From Bilabrum cf. latius (Eukaryota; Bigyra: Bicosoecida; Bigyra; Bicosoecida), in assembly GCA_965178125.1 (NCBI GenBank), contig OZ237739.1, positions 372,001 to 436,000 of the forward strand: a DNA stretch of 64,000 nucleotides. Direction: 5' to 3'. The notes under the pieces are model-generated. The model was not told where the DNA came from. It did no database searches and saw only the letters and a program-made list of their open reading frames with translations. The translations under genes and the position numbers were made by a program. Shown here piece by piece: positions 40,203 through 50,700 of the stretch. Every line of letters begins with the position of its first letter. The stretch's first letter is position 1.

Positions 40203-43200
40203 ATGACTCTAACTGGTGTAGTGCTACTTTTATTTGTGCCGGTGTGGGCTTGTCCTAATCTGCGATTCCCTTCCGCCTATCAATCCGAACTCCTGGCACT
40301 CACGCCGAGCGGTCTACGATTGCGCGTAGAATCCGTGGCAGGGAGCAATGCTTTATCTGGGGTTGGATTTGGTGATGTATCGATTCAATTCGCCACGGAA
40401 GCGGGCGTCGAAAGCATGAAGGTCCTCGATTTTCCATGCGAATCCGTCCCAGATCATGTTGAAGTCGGGCCGGCAGTCGCTGCTAGCATACTTGAAGATG
40501 CTTTGCCTGGATCCCTTGCGAAGCTTGTGCTAAGGTCACAATCTTCATAGGTATCGATAAGCCTAGCCATAGGGGCCCCGAGTAGCGCTGCGTGGATTGG
40601 CGGGTACAATGCGTTGCGTGGATCCATGCAGGGCAAGTGCAAGGCAGGGGCGACTGTAATGTCAGCCGTGCTGCAATCTACCGCTGTAGGGTGCTCCACT
40701 CTGTACGTGAATGGAAATCGAATCAGCAGCCCAATGGACCCTGGGTGGGCCCACGTCCCGCAAGTTCGGTGGCCGTTCAAGTCCTACGACGTCACCGCGC
40801 ACGCCACGTCAGGCTCGCAGGACGCCGGCGGCGAAATCGTGGTGGCGGTTCTGCTGGGCAAGTGCATGTGGGGATATCGCGGCTGGGACTGCCTCGAGGG
40901 CGACGACCCTGCCGCCTGTCAGGCACTGCTCGCCCAGCTCACGATCACGTGCTCGGGCGGCTCCCAGCAGGTGCTCGCCACAAACACCGAGGGCGGCACC
41001 TCAGGCTGGCTCGGCACGCAGAGCCCCGTGGTCTTCGACGATCTCTTCGAGGGGGAGGTGTGGGACCAGCAGAGGGCCGAGGACCTTGAAGGCTGGATGC
41101 TCCCGGGGCCCGTGCCCCACCCGCCGTCCGGGCCGGGCTTTCAGCCGGTAAAGGCAATCACCCCCTACGTCAGCAGCAATCTGGTGCCACAGACAAACCC
41201 GCCACTCGCCGCCGTCGCCAACCACACGGTTTCCAAGGGTCCGTACCGCGCCAAGGACCAGGTCGTGTGGGAGTTCGACGACAACCGGGCTAGCATCTGC
41301 ACGCTCCAGATCTCGAGCTCGCTATCTGGCCGGGCCGGCCTGCAGGGGGGCCAGTGGCTCGCGGTCCAGTACGGGGAGCTGGTGAACGACGATGGCACCG
41401 TGCACAACCAGTTTGGGACCGGTTGTCCCGTGGACAAGGTCAACTGCGCCTCGCAGACAGACAACGTGACGCTCGGCAGCAGGGTGCAGCAGGACGGGCT
41501 GCTGTGGGAGACGCACTTCACGTATCACGGATTCAAGTACGCCGCCCTCTTTGGGTGGCCCACCGGTGCACCGCTTCCGCCAGCAGATTCGCTGCAATGC
41601 GTTGCACTCAGCAGCTCGATGCAGCCACGCCTTGACATGCAATTTGGGGACGGCTCTACCATTGGCAAAGAAACGCAGGTTGGCGGCGGCAGCTCACTGC
41701 CAGCTGCAACCGTGCTGCAGACCATCACCAAGGCAGTGGCCCTGACCCAGCTAAACGCGGTGCATTTCCACCCGGAGGACTGCCCCACGCGGGAGAAGAG
41801 GGGTTGGATGGGAGACACACAATGGGGGGCAGAGCCCCTCATGTTCGCCTTCAACGCCGAGCCAATCTTCGAGGTCTTCACGCAGTCCATCAGGGATCAC
41901 CAGACGTTCGGGTGCGCGCAGCCTCCAAGTGCCAGGACTCTGCGAGGCCACACCCCGGGAAAGGCTGTGCAGCACGCCACGAGTGAAGCCTACGTGTACG
42001 GTTCAAGTGCCCCCTTGCCAGGTCCTCCTCACGAGCTGTGCTGCGGGGAACAGAAGAGGTTTGGGTGCACGCCGGGACGCACCCCCGTGAATGCGAGCGG
42101 GAGCGTGCCGGACGTAGTGCCGTTCCCGTGGGGTCCGATTGGCGGGTTTCCGGGCGATCCAAGCTGGATGGCAGCGGCCTGCACCATCCCATTCGGCAGG
42201 TACACTGCGTACGGATCCCTGAGTCAGCTCGGCAGGGAGTACGTCGTGTGCTCCGACTACCTTGCATTCATGGAGAGGAACCTGATTGGCGGGCTTGCCA
42301 TGTGGGGCTTTTACGGGGACTGGATTGCCATCGACAAGGACTCGAACAGCACCCTCATGAGCACCGCATCTCTCATCATCTCGGCGCAGCAGGGGGCTTC
42401 CATGGCCAAGTCGTTGGGCAACTCCGAGGATGCCACCAGGTGGACTGCGCTCGCAGCCAAGGCAGGCCTGGCCATGCGCGCAGCCTTCAAGGACCCGGCC
42501 ACTGGCCGCTACGACAGCGGCAAGGGCATTCAGGCCTCCAACGCTATGGCCCTGTACACCGGCGTGGAGACGAACGGCACCGGAGGAGCGGCCACCGCCC
42601 TCATTAAGGACGTTGTCACGACCCGTGGCATGCATCTATCCACGGGATCCTCGGCTTCCAGGTACATCCTACAGGCGCTCGAGCTGTGCGGGTCGCCCGA
42701 AGGCGCGGGTACCGTGCTTGCGCCTTCTACTCGACTCAGCGGCTCCCACGTGGCCGCACAGCTCGCGGTACAGACGACACAGCCCTCTTGGGGTTTCTTT
42801 GTTGTCAACGCCAGCTTGCCTCAGACCATGTGGGAGAGATGGGACGTGACCCCGCCGAACGTGGGCGCTTCCTCGCTCGACCACCCGTTCCTGGGCGCTG
42901 GTGTGCAACGCTGGGCGCAGACCAACGCGGCTGGATTGAACGTTGGGTACGATGTGAGCGGCTGGGGGCAAGCGAGGAACGCTATGGTCTGCACCATCGC
43001 GCGAGCCGAAGCCAGTGGCATCAGAGGAGGAAGCGAGATCCCTGAGAACTTCGCTGCAGAGTGCCTGGATTCGACGGGTACGCATCGAGGGGTCTTCAGT
43101 GCAAAGCTCTCCCCCAGTGCTGGTGCAGTCTCTCAGATTGGCCAAGCAAGCGCGAGGCTTGAGACTGCGAGGGGGTAGATTCGATCTAGCTGGGAGCTCG

Positions 43201-43535
43201 ACCTCAACCAGAGGTCCCTGAGCGCCAGCCTGATCGGGCCGCATGGCACACCCGCAGTCCTCGAGGTACCGCTGCAGGGGCTTGCCTCGGTGCTGCAGCC
43301 TTCAAGCGCTTCAGACACGCCCCGGAATCTGCATGTGCGCGCGAGTCGCGGTGACGAAGTGATGACGCAGTGCGAGGTAGACCTGGACCGCGTGGATGGA
43401 GTAGGGCTAGCCGTGAGTCCCTCTGCCGTGTCATCAAGGTGCCATGGGGTTATCATGTCAGGTACTGGTGCCGTGCGAGTTGAGTCGTCTCTGCGTGGTG
43501 ACGCTCAATTAGCATTGACTGTACGAATGGCATGA
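40203..43535 (+). CDS. Secreted alpha-L-rhamnosidase-like glycoside hydrolase (GH78)
   Basis: One plus-strand frame from ATG 40203 to TGA 43533-43535 gives 1,110 residues, with TAG read as Gln at 40548-40550 and 43176-43178. Upstream and downstream of the first TAG the frame reads sensibly: WIGGYNALRG, the rhamnosidase N-terminal motif, follows it. The start gives a signal peptide (MTLTGVVLLLFVPVWA). Later come a beta-sandwich part with YVNGNRIS and DPGW, then the (alpha/alpha)6 catalytic part with the family motif DCPTREKRGWMGDTQW near residues 526-541, supplying the acidic residues expected in GH78, a GDPSWMAA motif and WERWDV near the end of the barrel. It should release terminal alpha-L-rhamnose from glycans or glycosides outside the cell; exact substrate is not predictable. 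No intron is needed. A truncated call at the first TAG would lose the signal peptide. Confidence 0.9.
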
Positions 43536-43695
43536 GTGCCAGCAGGCACAGTTTTGAGCTCTTGGAGCGAGGTGCCATGTATCTTGCATGTAGAGAGCTT
43601 CTGCGTGCCAGACTGCGTGTTTTTGGTTTCAAACTTAATTGCTTCCTCAATCATCCAAACCATACTATACCACAATCTCGGATCCTACGGCTATT
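43536..43695. other. Convergent intergenic region, rhamnosidase and PUS7
   Basis: These 160 bp lie between two convergent TGA stops. It must hold both 3' untranslated regions. I see no AATAAA signal or structured RNA. Short open frames here are not supported. Confidence 0.6.
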
Positions 43696-46584
43696 TCATT
43701 TGGACAGGAACGACCCAATGTGGGTCGGCGTGTGGCACACCTCACGCAGCATCATGGTAGCGTAGCAGCTTTTCGGCAGGCTGAACTCTAAGACGAGCGC
43801 AACCCGGTTAGGAGCTTCGCTGTCCAGCGAAATGGTAGCGGCCGCACCTGCTACACCTTTGCTGCTCTCGCTCCCTTCGTCCTTGGCTGCCTTGGGTTCG
43901 TCCCGCTTTTCGGTCGGGCACTGCTGCACAGAGGCTGGACCAGACAGCCCAAGCACGCCCCTGCAAGGGAAGTCGCCCGCACGAGCAAGTCTATCGGCGT
44001 CAGTGTCAACAAGATCAGCCCTGCTGCTGGCGACGTGCGTTTGGTATCGCCATGACACGTCCGTCGCCTGCCGCACCAGCTGCCTGTACCCTCCGGGCAT
44101 TTGGGGCAGCCCGAGTCGTCCGAGACACGTGCCCTGCTTGGTGAAACAAGCGACCACCTTGCCACTCAATGACTCGTCGCTCTCCGATTCGTCAAAGTCG
44201 GCCAGCACCCCGTCCTGCAGCATGAGCCTGCAAGCCTCCTTCAGCCCAACCTTATGCTGAGGCCACTGCACGAAGACACCTGGCAGCGGCATCACGACGT
44301 CGTTGATATCGTAGGCGCCGCTGGCGGCCTCTTCTTCCGTAACGACGTGCACCGCAGGGAAGCCCCGAGATTCTCGCTTGGGCTTATGCCCACCCTTGCC
44401 TCGATCCTTCGCGCCTGAAGCTTTCTCGGCGTCATCGTCTTCAGTTTCATCGGTTGGAACATCGGCCTCGCGGCTCGCGTCCAAAACGAGGTCGCCTGCC
44501 ACCACGCGGTCTCCTGGCAGCTGGGTAAGCCTGGCCGTGACCATGCGGTTCCAGACGAAGGACTGGTACGCGTGGATGTAGAGCGAGACCAGATGCTTCT
44601 GCAGCTTGCTCACTGGAGTGAGGGCGTCCGACCGGTCCTCCTCGAGCAGCAGCCCCCGGATGAGGTTATCTTCGTGGGAGTCTCCCGGGACCGTGGGGAA
44701 CAGTGCGACGGCATCCGTGAGGCTGGCCCCGCCTGATCCATACGTCTTCGATTCTGCTTCCTTCTTGTCATCTGACGCGTCAGCATCAGCATCTGCAGCC
44801 GCAGATGAAGAGGACGACTAGGCCGGTTTGTCAGTGCTACTTTTCCCGTTCGCCTTGTCAGTTGCCTGCTGCAGCCAGGGCCACAGCTTGCGCAGGTCCG
44901 CAAGGCTCTTGCACCCGGTCGCCGTGGAGCCCGATGCAGCTCCAGCTGATCCTTTCGCCGCACCGTCGCCGGCCCCTTTGTCATCGCTGCTTGCCTCGAT
45001 ACCCTTGGCACGGAGTCGTCCAGCAGCCGACTGGCCCATGTTCTCCAGCAGCTTGACCCAGCCAGGCAGCCTCAGCATGAGAGTGTACACGTCCTGCGCG
45101 CCGCGACTGAGCAGGCACTGTCCAATCACGTGCGTCCCAACAGGTCCGGAGCCGAAGCGTTGCATGCCGTAGTAGTTGATGAAACGGTAACCAGTTGTCT
45201 TCCACGCTTGCAGCGAGGTCTCGATCCCGCTCTGCACCCGATCCAGATCGGGAGAGTGCTTCACCTCTCCACCAGCGCCCGAGCTTGGCCCGCCGTCGGC
45301 CTGGACTTCCTCTCCACTGCCTTCCATGGGGGCCTGCCTCAGCGGCTTGTATCCTAGCGGCCTGGCTTGCCGAAGCACCACCGTGAAACGGTTGCCTTCA
45401 AGCCTGCCCATCGTCGGCTGCGCCTCGTCCTCCACAAAGGCAACGTCACCGACACGAATCCCGGGAAGCGCGCGGTTGATGTGCGCGAGCCGGTTGGGCT
45501 CGAGCTTCCACACTGCCATCCGCTGCGATGTCGCCGCTCTGCGGTCCTTGGTTCCAGCGTAAACCACGTTGCCGCTGCCACGCAGCACCCGGCGGAGCGC
45601 CTGCACGGCGTGGATTGTATCGTGGTCTACTTTGAAAAGCGTGAACTCAGTCCACGGGGGCCTGCCACGCGGCCACATGGGCCCGCTGCGTCGGACTTGG
45701 TGAGCATCCTTCTTAGTGCTGAGCACAAGGCGCCTGCGACGATCCTGCGGGTGACTTCCCGCCCCGGCACCGGATGATGCAGATGCCGAGGAGGAAGATG
45801 CGGCGGAAGAGGACGAGGAGGACGACGAGGAGGATGATGCCGGTTCCGCCTTGCCCGGCTCCGCTGCGTCGGTGCGGAATTCTCCACGGCTGGAAAAGGT
45901 CCCCTTGAAGTGCTCACGCACAGTGTCGTGGAAGCGAATGCGGACTTCCTTGTCGTCGGCGTTCGCCTCGAGCACGAGATCTGTGGGGCGGCTCTCCGCG
46001 TCCAAGCGTAGCCAAGCGAGAATACGAGACGCATCGCCATCTCCTACAATATCAGTAAATGCGGACGATAACTCTTCAATGTCGATAGCTGCGACGATGT
46101 CATCCCACTTCTGCGATTTTGGAGCTGGTTTCGCCTTGACCTTCGGTGTTTTCACCGGCATGGTTACATTCCGAAGCCGAACCACTTCTCCACCAGGCAT
46201 GATCTCATTGACCTGAAAATCTGAAAACCTGTGACGGGCAAGAGAGCAGGAAATTTCGTCAAGACTATAGAAAGTCGATCCATTCTGTCGCTGCCAGGCA
46301 CGTCACAGCGGACCGAATGCCTGCTGGCAGTTGCAGTTGCACAAAGCTTACCTGCACTTGAATTGCCCTTCAATTCCACGGTGGCTCGAGAGGAAAGATG
46401 TAATGCCAACATCAGTCTCAAGTGGTGGTACTTGTGGCAGCTTTGGCCGGTCGACAACAATAGCTCTCCGCTTCTTGAAGGATCCTCCACTGTCGTCTCG
46501 ACCAGCAGGCCCCGCATGCCGTGGCCTCTTGTGACCGCCTCGACCGCGGCCTCTCCCTCTCCCGCTACCCTTTCGTCTGTCCAT
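43696..46584 (-). CDS. PUS7: tRNA/RNA pseudouridine synthase, PUS7/TruD family
   Basis: Two exons, 46352-46584 and 43696-46228, give 921 residues ending at TGA (43696-43698). TruD enzymes convert uridine to pseudouridine in tRNA and, for PUS7, in mRNA and snRNA. The N terminus is Arg/Gly-rich and basic (GRGRGRGGHKRPR), a likely nuclear signal. The conserved GITSF and FSDFQVNEI motifs are brought together by splicing. The catalytic Asp is in YAGTKDRRA (about D306); further family motifs are GNRFTVVLR, FINYYGMQRFG (about 427-437), YQSFVWN, PLPG and CYATMMLREV. One in-frame TAG (44818-44820) lies in a low-complexity linker between TRUD-domain segments. A Ser-rich insertion precedes the catalytic core. 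The start MDRRK is chosen because it begins the conserved part; an upstream in-frame ATG (46677) would add 31 residues and nearly reach the Mago nashi start. Confidence 0.94.
45770..45845 (-). repeat. Serine-codon low-complexity tract in PUS7
   Basis: GAGGA/GACGA-like triplets on the plus strand encode an almost pure Ser/Ala run (eleven consecutive Ser, then alternating Ser/Ala) near residues 208-232. It lies in a variable insertion before the catalytic core, so length changes there are probably tolerated. Confidence 0.85.
46229..46351 (-). other. Intron of PUS7 (123 nt)
   Basis: Minus strand: donor AG|GTAAGC at 46351, acceptor CCGTCACAG ending at 46229, phase 2. It contains in-frame TAA (46348) and TGA (46303). 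Removing it joins GQFKC to RFSDFQVNEI, matching the family's conserved RYSDF-x-VNEI segment without gap. Confidence 0.93.
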
Positions 46585-46707
46585 GTCACCTAGTAGGTTG
46601 TTTGCTACTCCAACTGAATCTGCTTGCCTGTTCTTTGGTAGCGATAGTACGGCCGTGACGAGTGCGACAGCACCCATGTCAAAATTATTTTGCAAAGACC
46701 GTGACGC
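46585..46707. promoter_or_regulatory. Divergent intergenic region between PUS7 and Mago nashi
   Basis: Only 123 bp separate the two divergent start codons. Both genes are housekeeping RNA-processing genes, so a shared bidirectional promoter is likely. No clear TATA box or other core element is visible. Confidence 0.45.
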
Positions 46708-47561
46708 ATGGCAGCAGCAAGCAAAGACGCAGAGGTAAGTCCAGCTCCACATACTGGGCAGAAGGCGGAACAGGGCGCTGAAAAAAAGGGCGAAGCAAAG
46801 CCAGATCCCGCCCCACGACCTGTTGGAGTGCCTGACAAGGAGTTTTATTTGAGATACTAGTGAGAACACGCAGTAAAGCGCACCAGATGATTTTATGTCG
46901 CATATTTAATACTTTGGGAGCACAAAATGCCTCTTATGTCTCTATCGCAGCGTTGGCCATCGCGGCCGGTTCGGGCACGAATTCTTAGAGATCCAGTTCT
47001 GCTCGGATGGCACGTTCAAGTATGCAAACAACAGCTAGTACCGGCATGATAGTATGATTAAGAAATCTGGTGAGATGCGGATCCATTTTGGTGACTTGCT
47101 TCAGAGTTTGTTGGCGGATACAGCGTCACAGCTTGGTGAATCAATGAGCCTTTCTCTTGCAGTAAGGGTATCCCCAGCTGTGGTTGCTGAGGTCTAGCGA
47201 ATAGTCGATACAAGCGAAATTCTCAGGTGAGTTCTTCTTGGATGTCGCGCGGTTTTGGTATGAGAGCGGGACGGGCGATTTCATGCTGGAGTGCCACTGG
47301 CAATGCCTTTTTCCCCCTGCTTGCAGCTTTGATGACGAGAATTGGCCAGAACCAAACGAAGTAGGGCGATAGGAGCTCGAGATTATCACAGATTAGGAAC
47401 ACGTCAGTTTTGTGTGTGCTAAAATTGGTTCAATGGTCGATGTCAAAGGCAGCAAGGATCCCAAGGGCATGGAGAAGCTGTATTACCTTGTATAGGATCT
47501 ACGCTGTTTAGCTTTCAGCTTGATTTCGGCCCACTTCAAGATCAAGCCAATACCGTAGTGA
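46708..47561 (+). CDS. MAGOH: Mago nashi, exon junction complex core subunit
   Basis: Four exons (46708-46859, 46951-47069, 47163-47226, 47327-47561) give 189 residues ending at TGA 47559-47561. After splicing the protein aligns with human MAGOH almost throughout without gaps: [24 protein letters not shown]-x-Y, EV[10 protein letters not shown], EVGR-x-ELEI and KLYYLV[10 protein letters not shown], where x is TAG. It binds Y14 (RBM8A) and clamps eIF4A3 on spliced mRNA in the nucleus, marking exon junctions. TAG occurs six times (47036, 47195, 47370, 47394, 47493, 47556), six of nine Gln codons. Two (47370 and 47493) are at Gln residues shared with human MAGOH. The last TAG directly precedes the TGA. 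An N-terminal extension of about 42 residues, rich in Ala, Lys, Glu and Pro, is not in the animal protein; its start is less certain. Every frame is too broken for standard-code gene finding. Confidence 0.95.
46860..46950 (+). other. Mago nashi intron 1 (91 nt)
   Basis: Donor TA|GTGAGA, acceptor CTATCGCAG. Phase 2: the split codon becomes TAC (Tyr), restoring YLRYYVGH. Reading through would give TAG then TGA at once, which would wrongly end the protein. Confidence 0.95.
47070..47162 (+). other. Mago nashi intron 2 (93 nt)
   Basis: Donor G|GTGAGA, acceptor TTTCTCTTGCAG. Phase 1: the split codon becomes GTA. The joined [14 protein letters not shown] aligns with human RKEAYVHKSVMEEL without gap. 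Confidence 0.94.
47227..47326 (+). other. Mago nashi intron 3 (100 nt)
   Basis: Donor AG|GTGAGT, acceptor preceded by a pyrimidine tract (TTTTTCCCCCTGCTTGCAG). Phase 2: the split codon becomes [17 protein letters not shown] aligns with human SEITKEDDALWPPP without gap. Confidence 0.95.
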
Positions 47562-47775
47562 CGCTGGCCCCTTCAAGATCTGCACTTGGCTGGTGTAGAT
47601 GCGGTGAGACTTGAGCAAGTTGGCGGAGCCGTCGTTGAATACTACACTACACTAAAGCTATACGTTATATTCATTCAAAACATACGCGCCACGCACTAAT
47701 GGTGCGTGGTTTGTGGTCGCATTTTGACGCACTCAAACTAGTGCAATTCGGGGGGCTCACACACAGGACGATCGG
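47562..47775. other. Convergent intergenic region, Mago nashi and giant gene B
   Basis: These 214 bp lie between two convergent TGA stops and contain an AT-rich patch (47640-47690). I see no coding frame worth calling. A short perfect hairpin lies at 47689-47709 and is listed separately. Confidence 0.6.
47689..47709. repeat. Perfect inverted repeat, 8-bp stem and 5-nt loop
   Basis: CCACGCAC (47689-47696), loop TAATG, GTGCGTGG (47702-47709). It lies in the convergent 3' region of two genes. It could be a 3'-end RNA structure in either transcript or be incidental; no following T-tract is seen. Confidence 0.5.
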
Positions 47776-50700
47776 TCACACCCCCGTCAGAGGATTCCGC
47801 ACCGTTGCGGCTCTATCCTCTCCTGCCAAGGCCGGCGGGGACGGCGGGCGGCTCTCTTCCGCGCCATCCTCACCGCCATCCAAGGGAGGGCTCGGCTCTG
47901 GTGAAGGCGTGTGGACTGCATCGAGTGCGTCCATCTCAGCGTCCTCTTCGGCGAGCGTTGGTGCCACCTGCTCTGCGGCAGCGCTATCCCTAGCAATACG
48001 GGGGGAATCATCCGTGTCTGGTGCAGGCATTGCCTGCGCACCATCTGGTACTGATGCAGCTGCAGCTGTAGCTGCTCCAGAGTTGCCTCGCGCGGCCCGG
48101 CCGTGGTCGTCCTGGTCGTCCAGCGCAGCCCGCTTGCCCGTGTCCGACCCTCCTTGCGCCTGCACAGCACTAGGCCCTCGTATCGAGGTCGGTGGCAGTG
48201 CGAGATGTCTTGCTGGATGCTCCTACTCACCGCCATGAGCAGGATCATCCTCTTGCACGGACTCCCAAGAGTCTGCCTCTAGGCCCAGCTCGATCGTGTG
48301 CTTGGCTTCATCCTCCTCCAGAGTGCGCTGCTGGTCCTTCGTGCGGAAGAATGTCGTTCCTCTAAACACTGCACCGTCCTTGCAGCACCACACCAGGAGG
48401 ACCAGGACTACGAGCAGGAACCACAGCACGGACGTGAGCACGCTTGCCACCGTGTCGTCGTACTCCTTGTCAGTGTTGTCGATGGAGATCAGCGTGCCAT
48501 CCCGCCTGAGGTCTAGCAACTCAGGCTCCTCTGCAGCTTCGGGGAATGCAAGGTGCATGAGCACCACAAGCCATGCCGTGAATGCCGCGATGCCAATCGG
48601 CAGCCGAACAAGGTCGTGGGCGCGGGCAAACGGCATCGGGTTGACCATACAGCTTGCAGCGGCGAACACGGTCAGGGCCACAGCACCGATCACAACTGCC
48701 GCAGTCACGTCCCATATCCTCGACAGAATCACGCCGCAGAACGCCACCACGAGCATGCATAGCCCCAACGCCGCAACGAACCATGGCGCCATCTGCAGCT
48801 CCAGCCTCCACGGCTCAGGAGGCTTGTAATTCCGCAGCGCCACGGCAGTTTCATCGCTCCTCGTGATTGGGCTCTCGTTCTGCTCCACGAGCACGTTCAG
48901 CTCCGTGAACTCTGCCATGGTCCACCTTCGCTGTTCCCTGCGCTAGTGCACCGTCAGCCCAACCATGAGGACTGGGATGAAGATCAGCAGCGCGATGCCC
49001 GACAGGATCAGCCCGATCACGTGGGTCAAGCTCCAGCACTCGAAGCGATCGCACTACCCGGGGAAGTCGCCTTCCACGAGCAGGCCGAACGGGAAATTGC
49101 ACGTCCAGATCTGTAGGAAGATCACGAGCATTGGCACCGGCGCAATCACAAGGCCCAGGTAGGTCGCGCCAACCAGGGTCAGCCACACAACCGAAGGCGC
49201 CTTGTCTTTCACGTCGATCTCGATCTCTTCCTCTTCATCGATTACCTCGATGATTTCGTCGGCATCCGAGTCCACGTCTGACACGACGGCATCCAGCACC
49301 TCCTCGATCTCCTCCATGTCGACCTGCTCCGAGGCTTGCACCCGCAGCTCGCGCTCTGCACCGTGGTGGCCTACGCGGCGCTGCGTCACGACCTCTTGCG
49401 CAGGCCTCATGTTTGCCGTGCTCATCACGCGACTGAGCGAGCCAATCCGCTGCAACGGGTTCCCAGCGGTTGAACCGCCCTGTGCAGCTGACGCACCACC
49501 CACACCACTGCCCGCTGCAGTTGTTGTCATGGTGGGATCAGAAGGCGCACGATGCCCAGTCACAGTGATGGGATTCTTCGCCGAGTCGACACGGTCCCCC
49601 CGCACCGAGTTCGTCCTCGCGAGACTTCGTGCTGTCGCGATCCGCTTCAGCTCCTCCTGGTGCTGCTTCTCGCTAGTATGCTCCTCCTCTGCCAGCTCGG
49701 CGTCTGCTGTGACCACGATGAGGGCGATGACGGCCATCGCCAGGAAGATCACCAGGAAGAAACCGTACAGCGGGATCAGGCGGATACCCAGGAGACTGTA
49801 GCCCCTCATCACATGCTTGATGAAGGAGAAAGACAGCCAAGGAATATCCGCCAGGAACAGCGGGCTGACCAGGGCAATCGCAACGATGTACGAGAACCAC
49901 ATCATGAACCAGTTCCTCCAGTTCGAGTGGATTTGCTGCGTCGGTAGCAGCCAGTCTACCTGGTCAAAGTGGTCGGACCCGTCCAGGCACGCGTACAAGA
50001 TGCCGGCCACGACGAGGCTGACCAACAGGATCACGAACAGCACGGCGAGCGCAATGGTCTGGTAGTCGGACGCGATGAGAGGCGCCACGATGGAGATCGA
50101 GAACGGCACCTCGGCAACGTCGCAGAGCTGCCTGTCAACGGCACGCTCGAGCTGACCAGACGTGGGCGTGAAGCACGGAAGCGTGTTGCACGGCTGAGAT
50201 TCGTTGAGCGTAGGGCACTGCGAGCCGTCGCCAGCGGGAACAACGAGCACGGTTCGATTCCTCCACCTGAGGCCGCCACCACAGGACTCAGAACAGTCCC
50301 CGTACTCGGTCCAATTGCCCACGATGCAGTCTACTGGACATACGTGCTGGTTGCACTCCTGCACTTCCGCAAGCGCTGGGCAGCCCTCGCCGCCGTGCGA
50401 GGGATATCGGATCACCTCGCGCGTTCTCGTTTGCTCGCCGCCATTGCATTCTTCCGTGCAAGTGGACCAGCTTGTCCACTGCGTCACCGCGCAGTCTCGG
50501 GAGCACGACCCGGCGTCACACAGCCCGGGATTAACAGAGCACCCGTCTGCCCTGCAGAACGGATCCTCTTGGTGAGCAGAGCACTCGCACTGGCCGCCGC
50601 TGTCGGCAAGGCACGCGCCGTTCCCGTGGCACTGATCCTTGAGCAGAGCGCTCGGGTCGCACTGGCAGCACGAATCACCCGTCCAGCCAGCATCGCACTC

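Noticed and set aside
43696-46584. Stop-codon readthrough by pseudouridylated UAG, suggested by the nearby PUS7 gene
   Set aside because: PUS7 is a universal housekeeping enzyme and its linkage is likely chance. Readthrough over about 74 stops in one protein would give no full-length product; reassignment is required.
46735-46740. GTAAGT in Mago nashi exon 1 as the real 5' splice site
   Set aside because: It is a good donor match, but joining it to the acceptor at 46950 breaks the frame and deletes the conserved FYLRY start. The downstream donor at 46860 keeps the full conserved protein.
46675-46869. Upstream extension of PUS7 on the minus strand (open to 46869)
   Set aside because: The extra residues are hydrophobic or Cys-rich, unlike the family, and overlap exon 1 of Mago nashi. 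The ATG at 46584 begins the basic nuclear-type N terminus.
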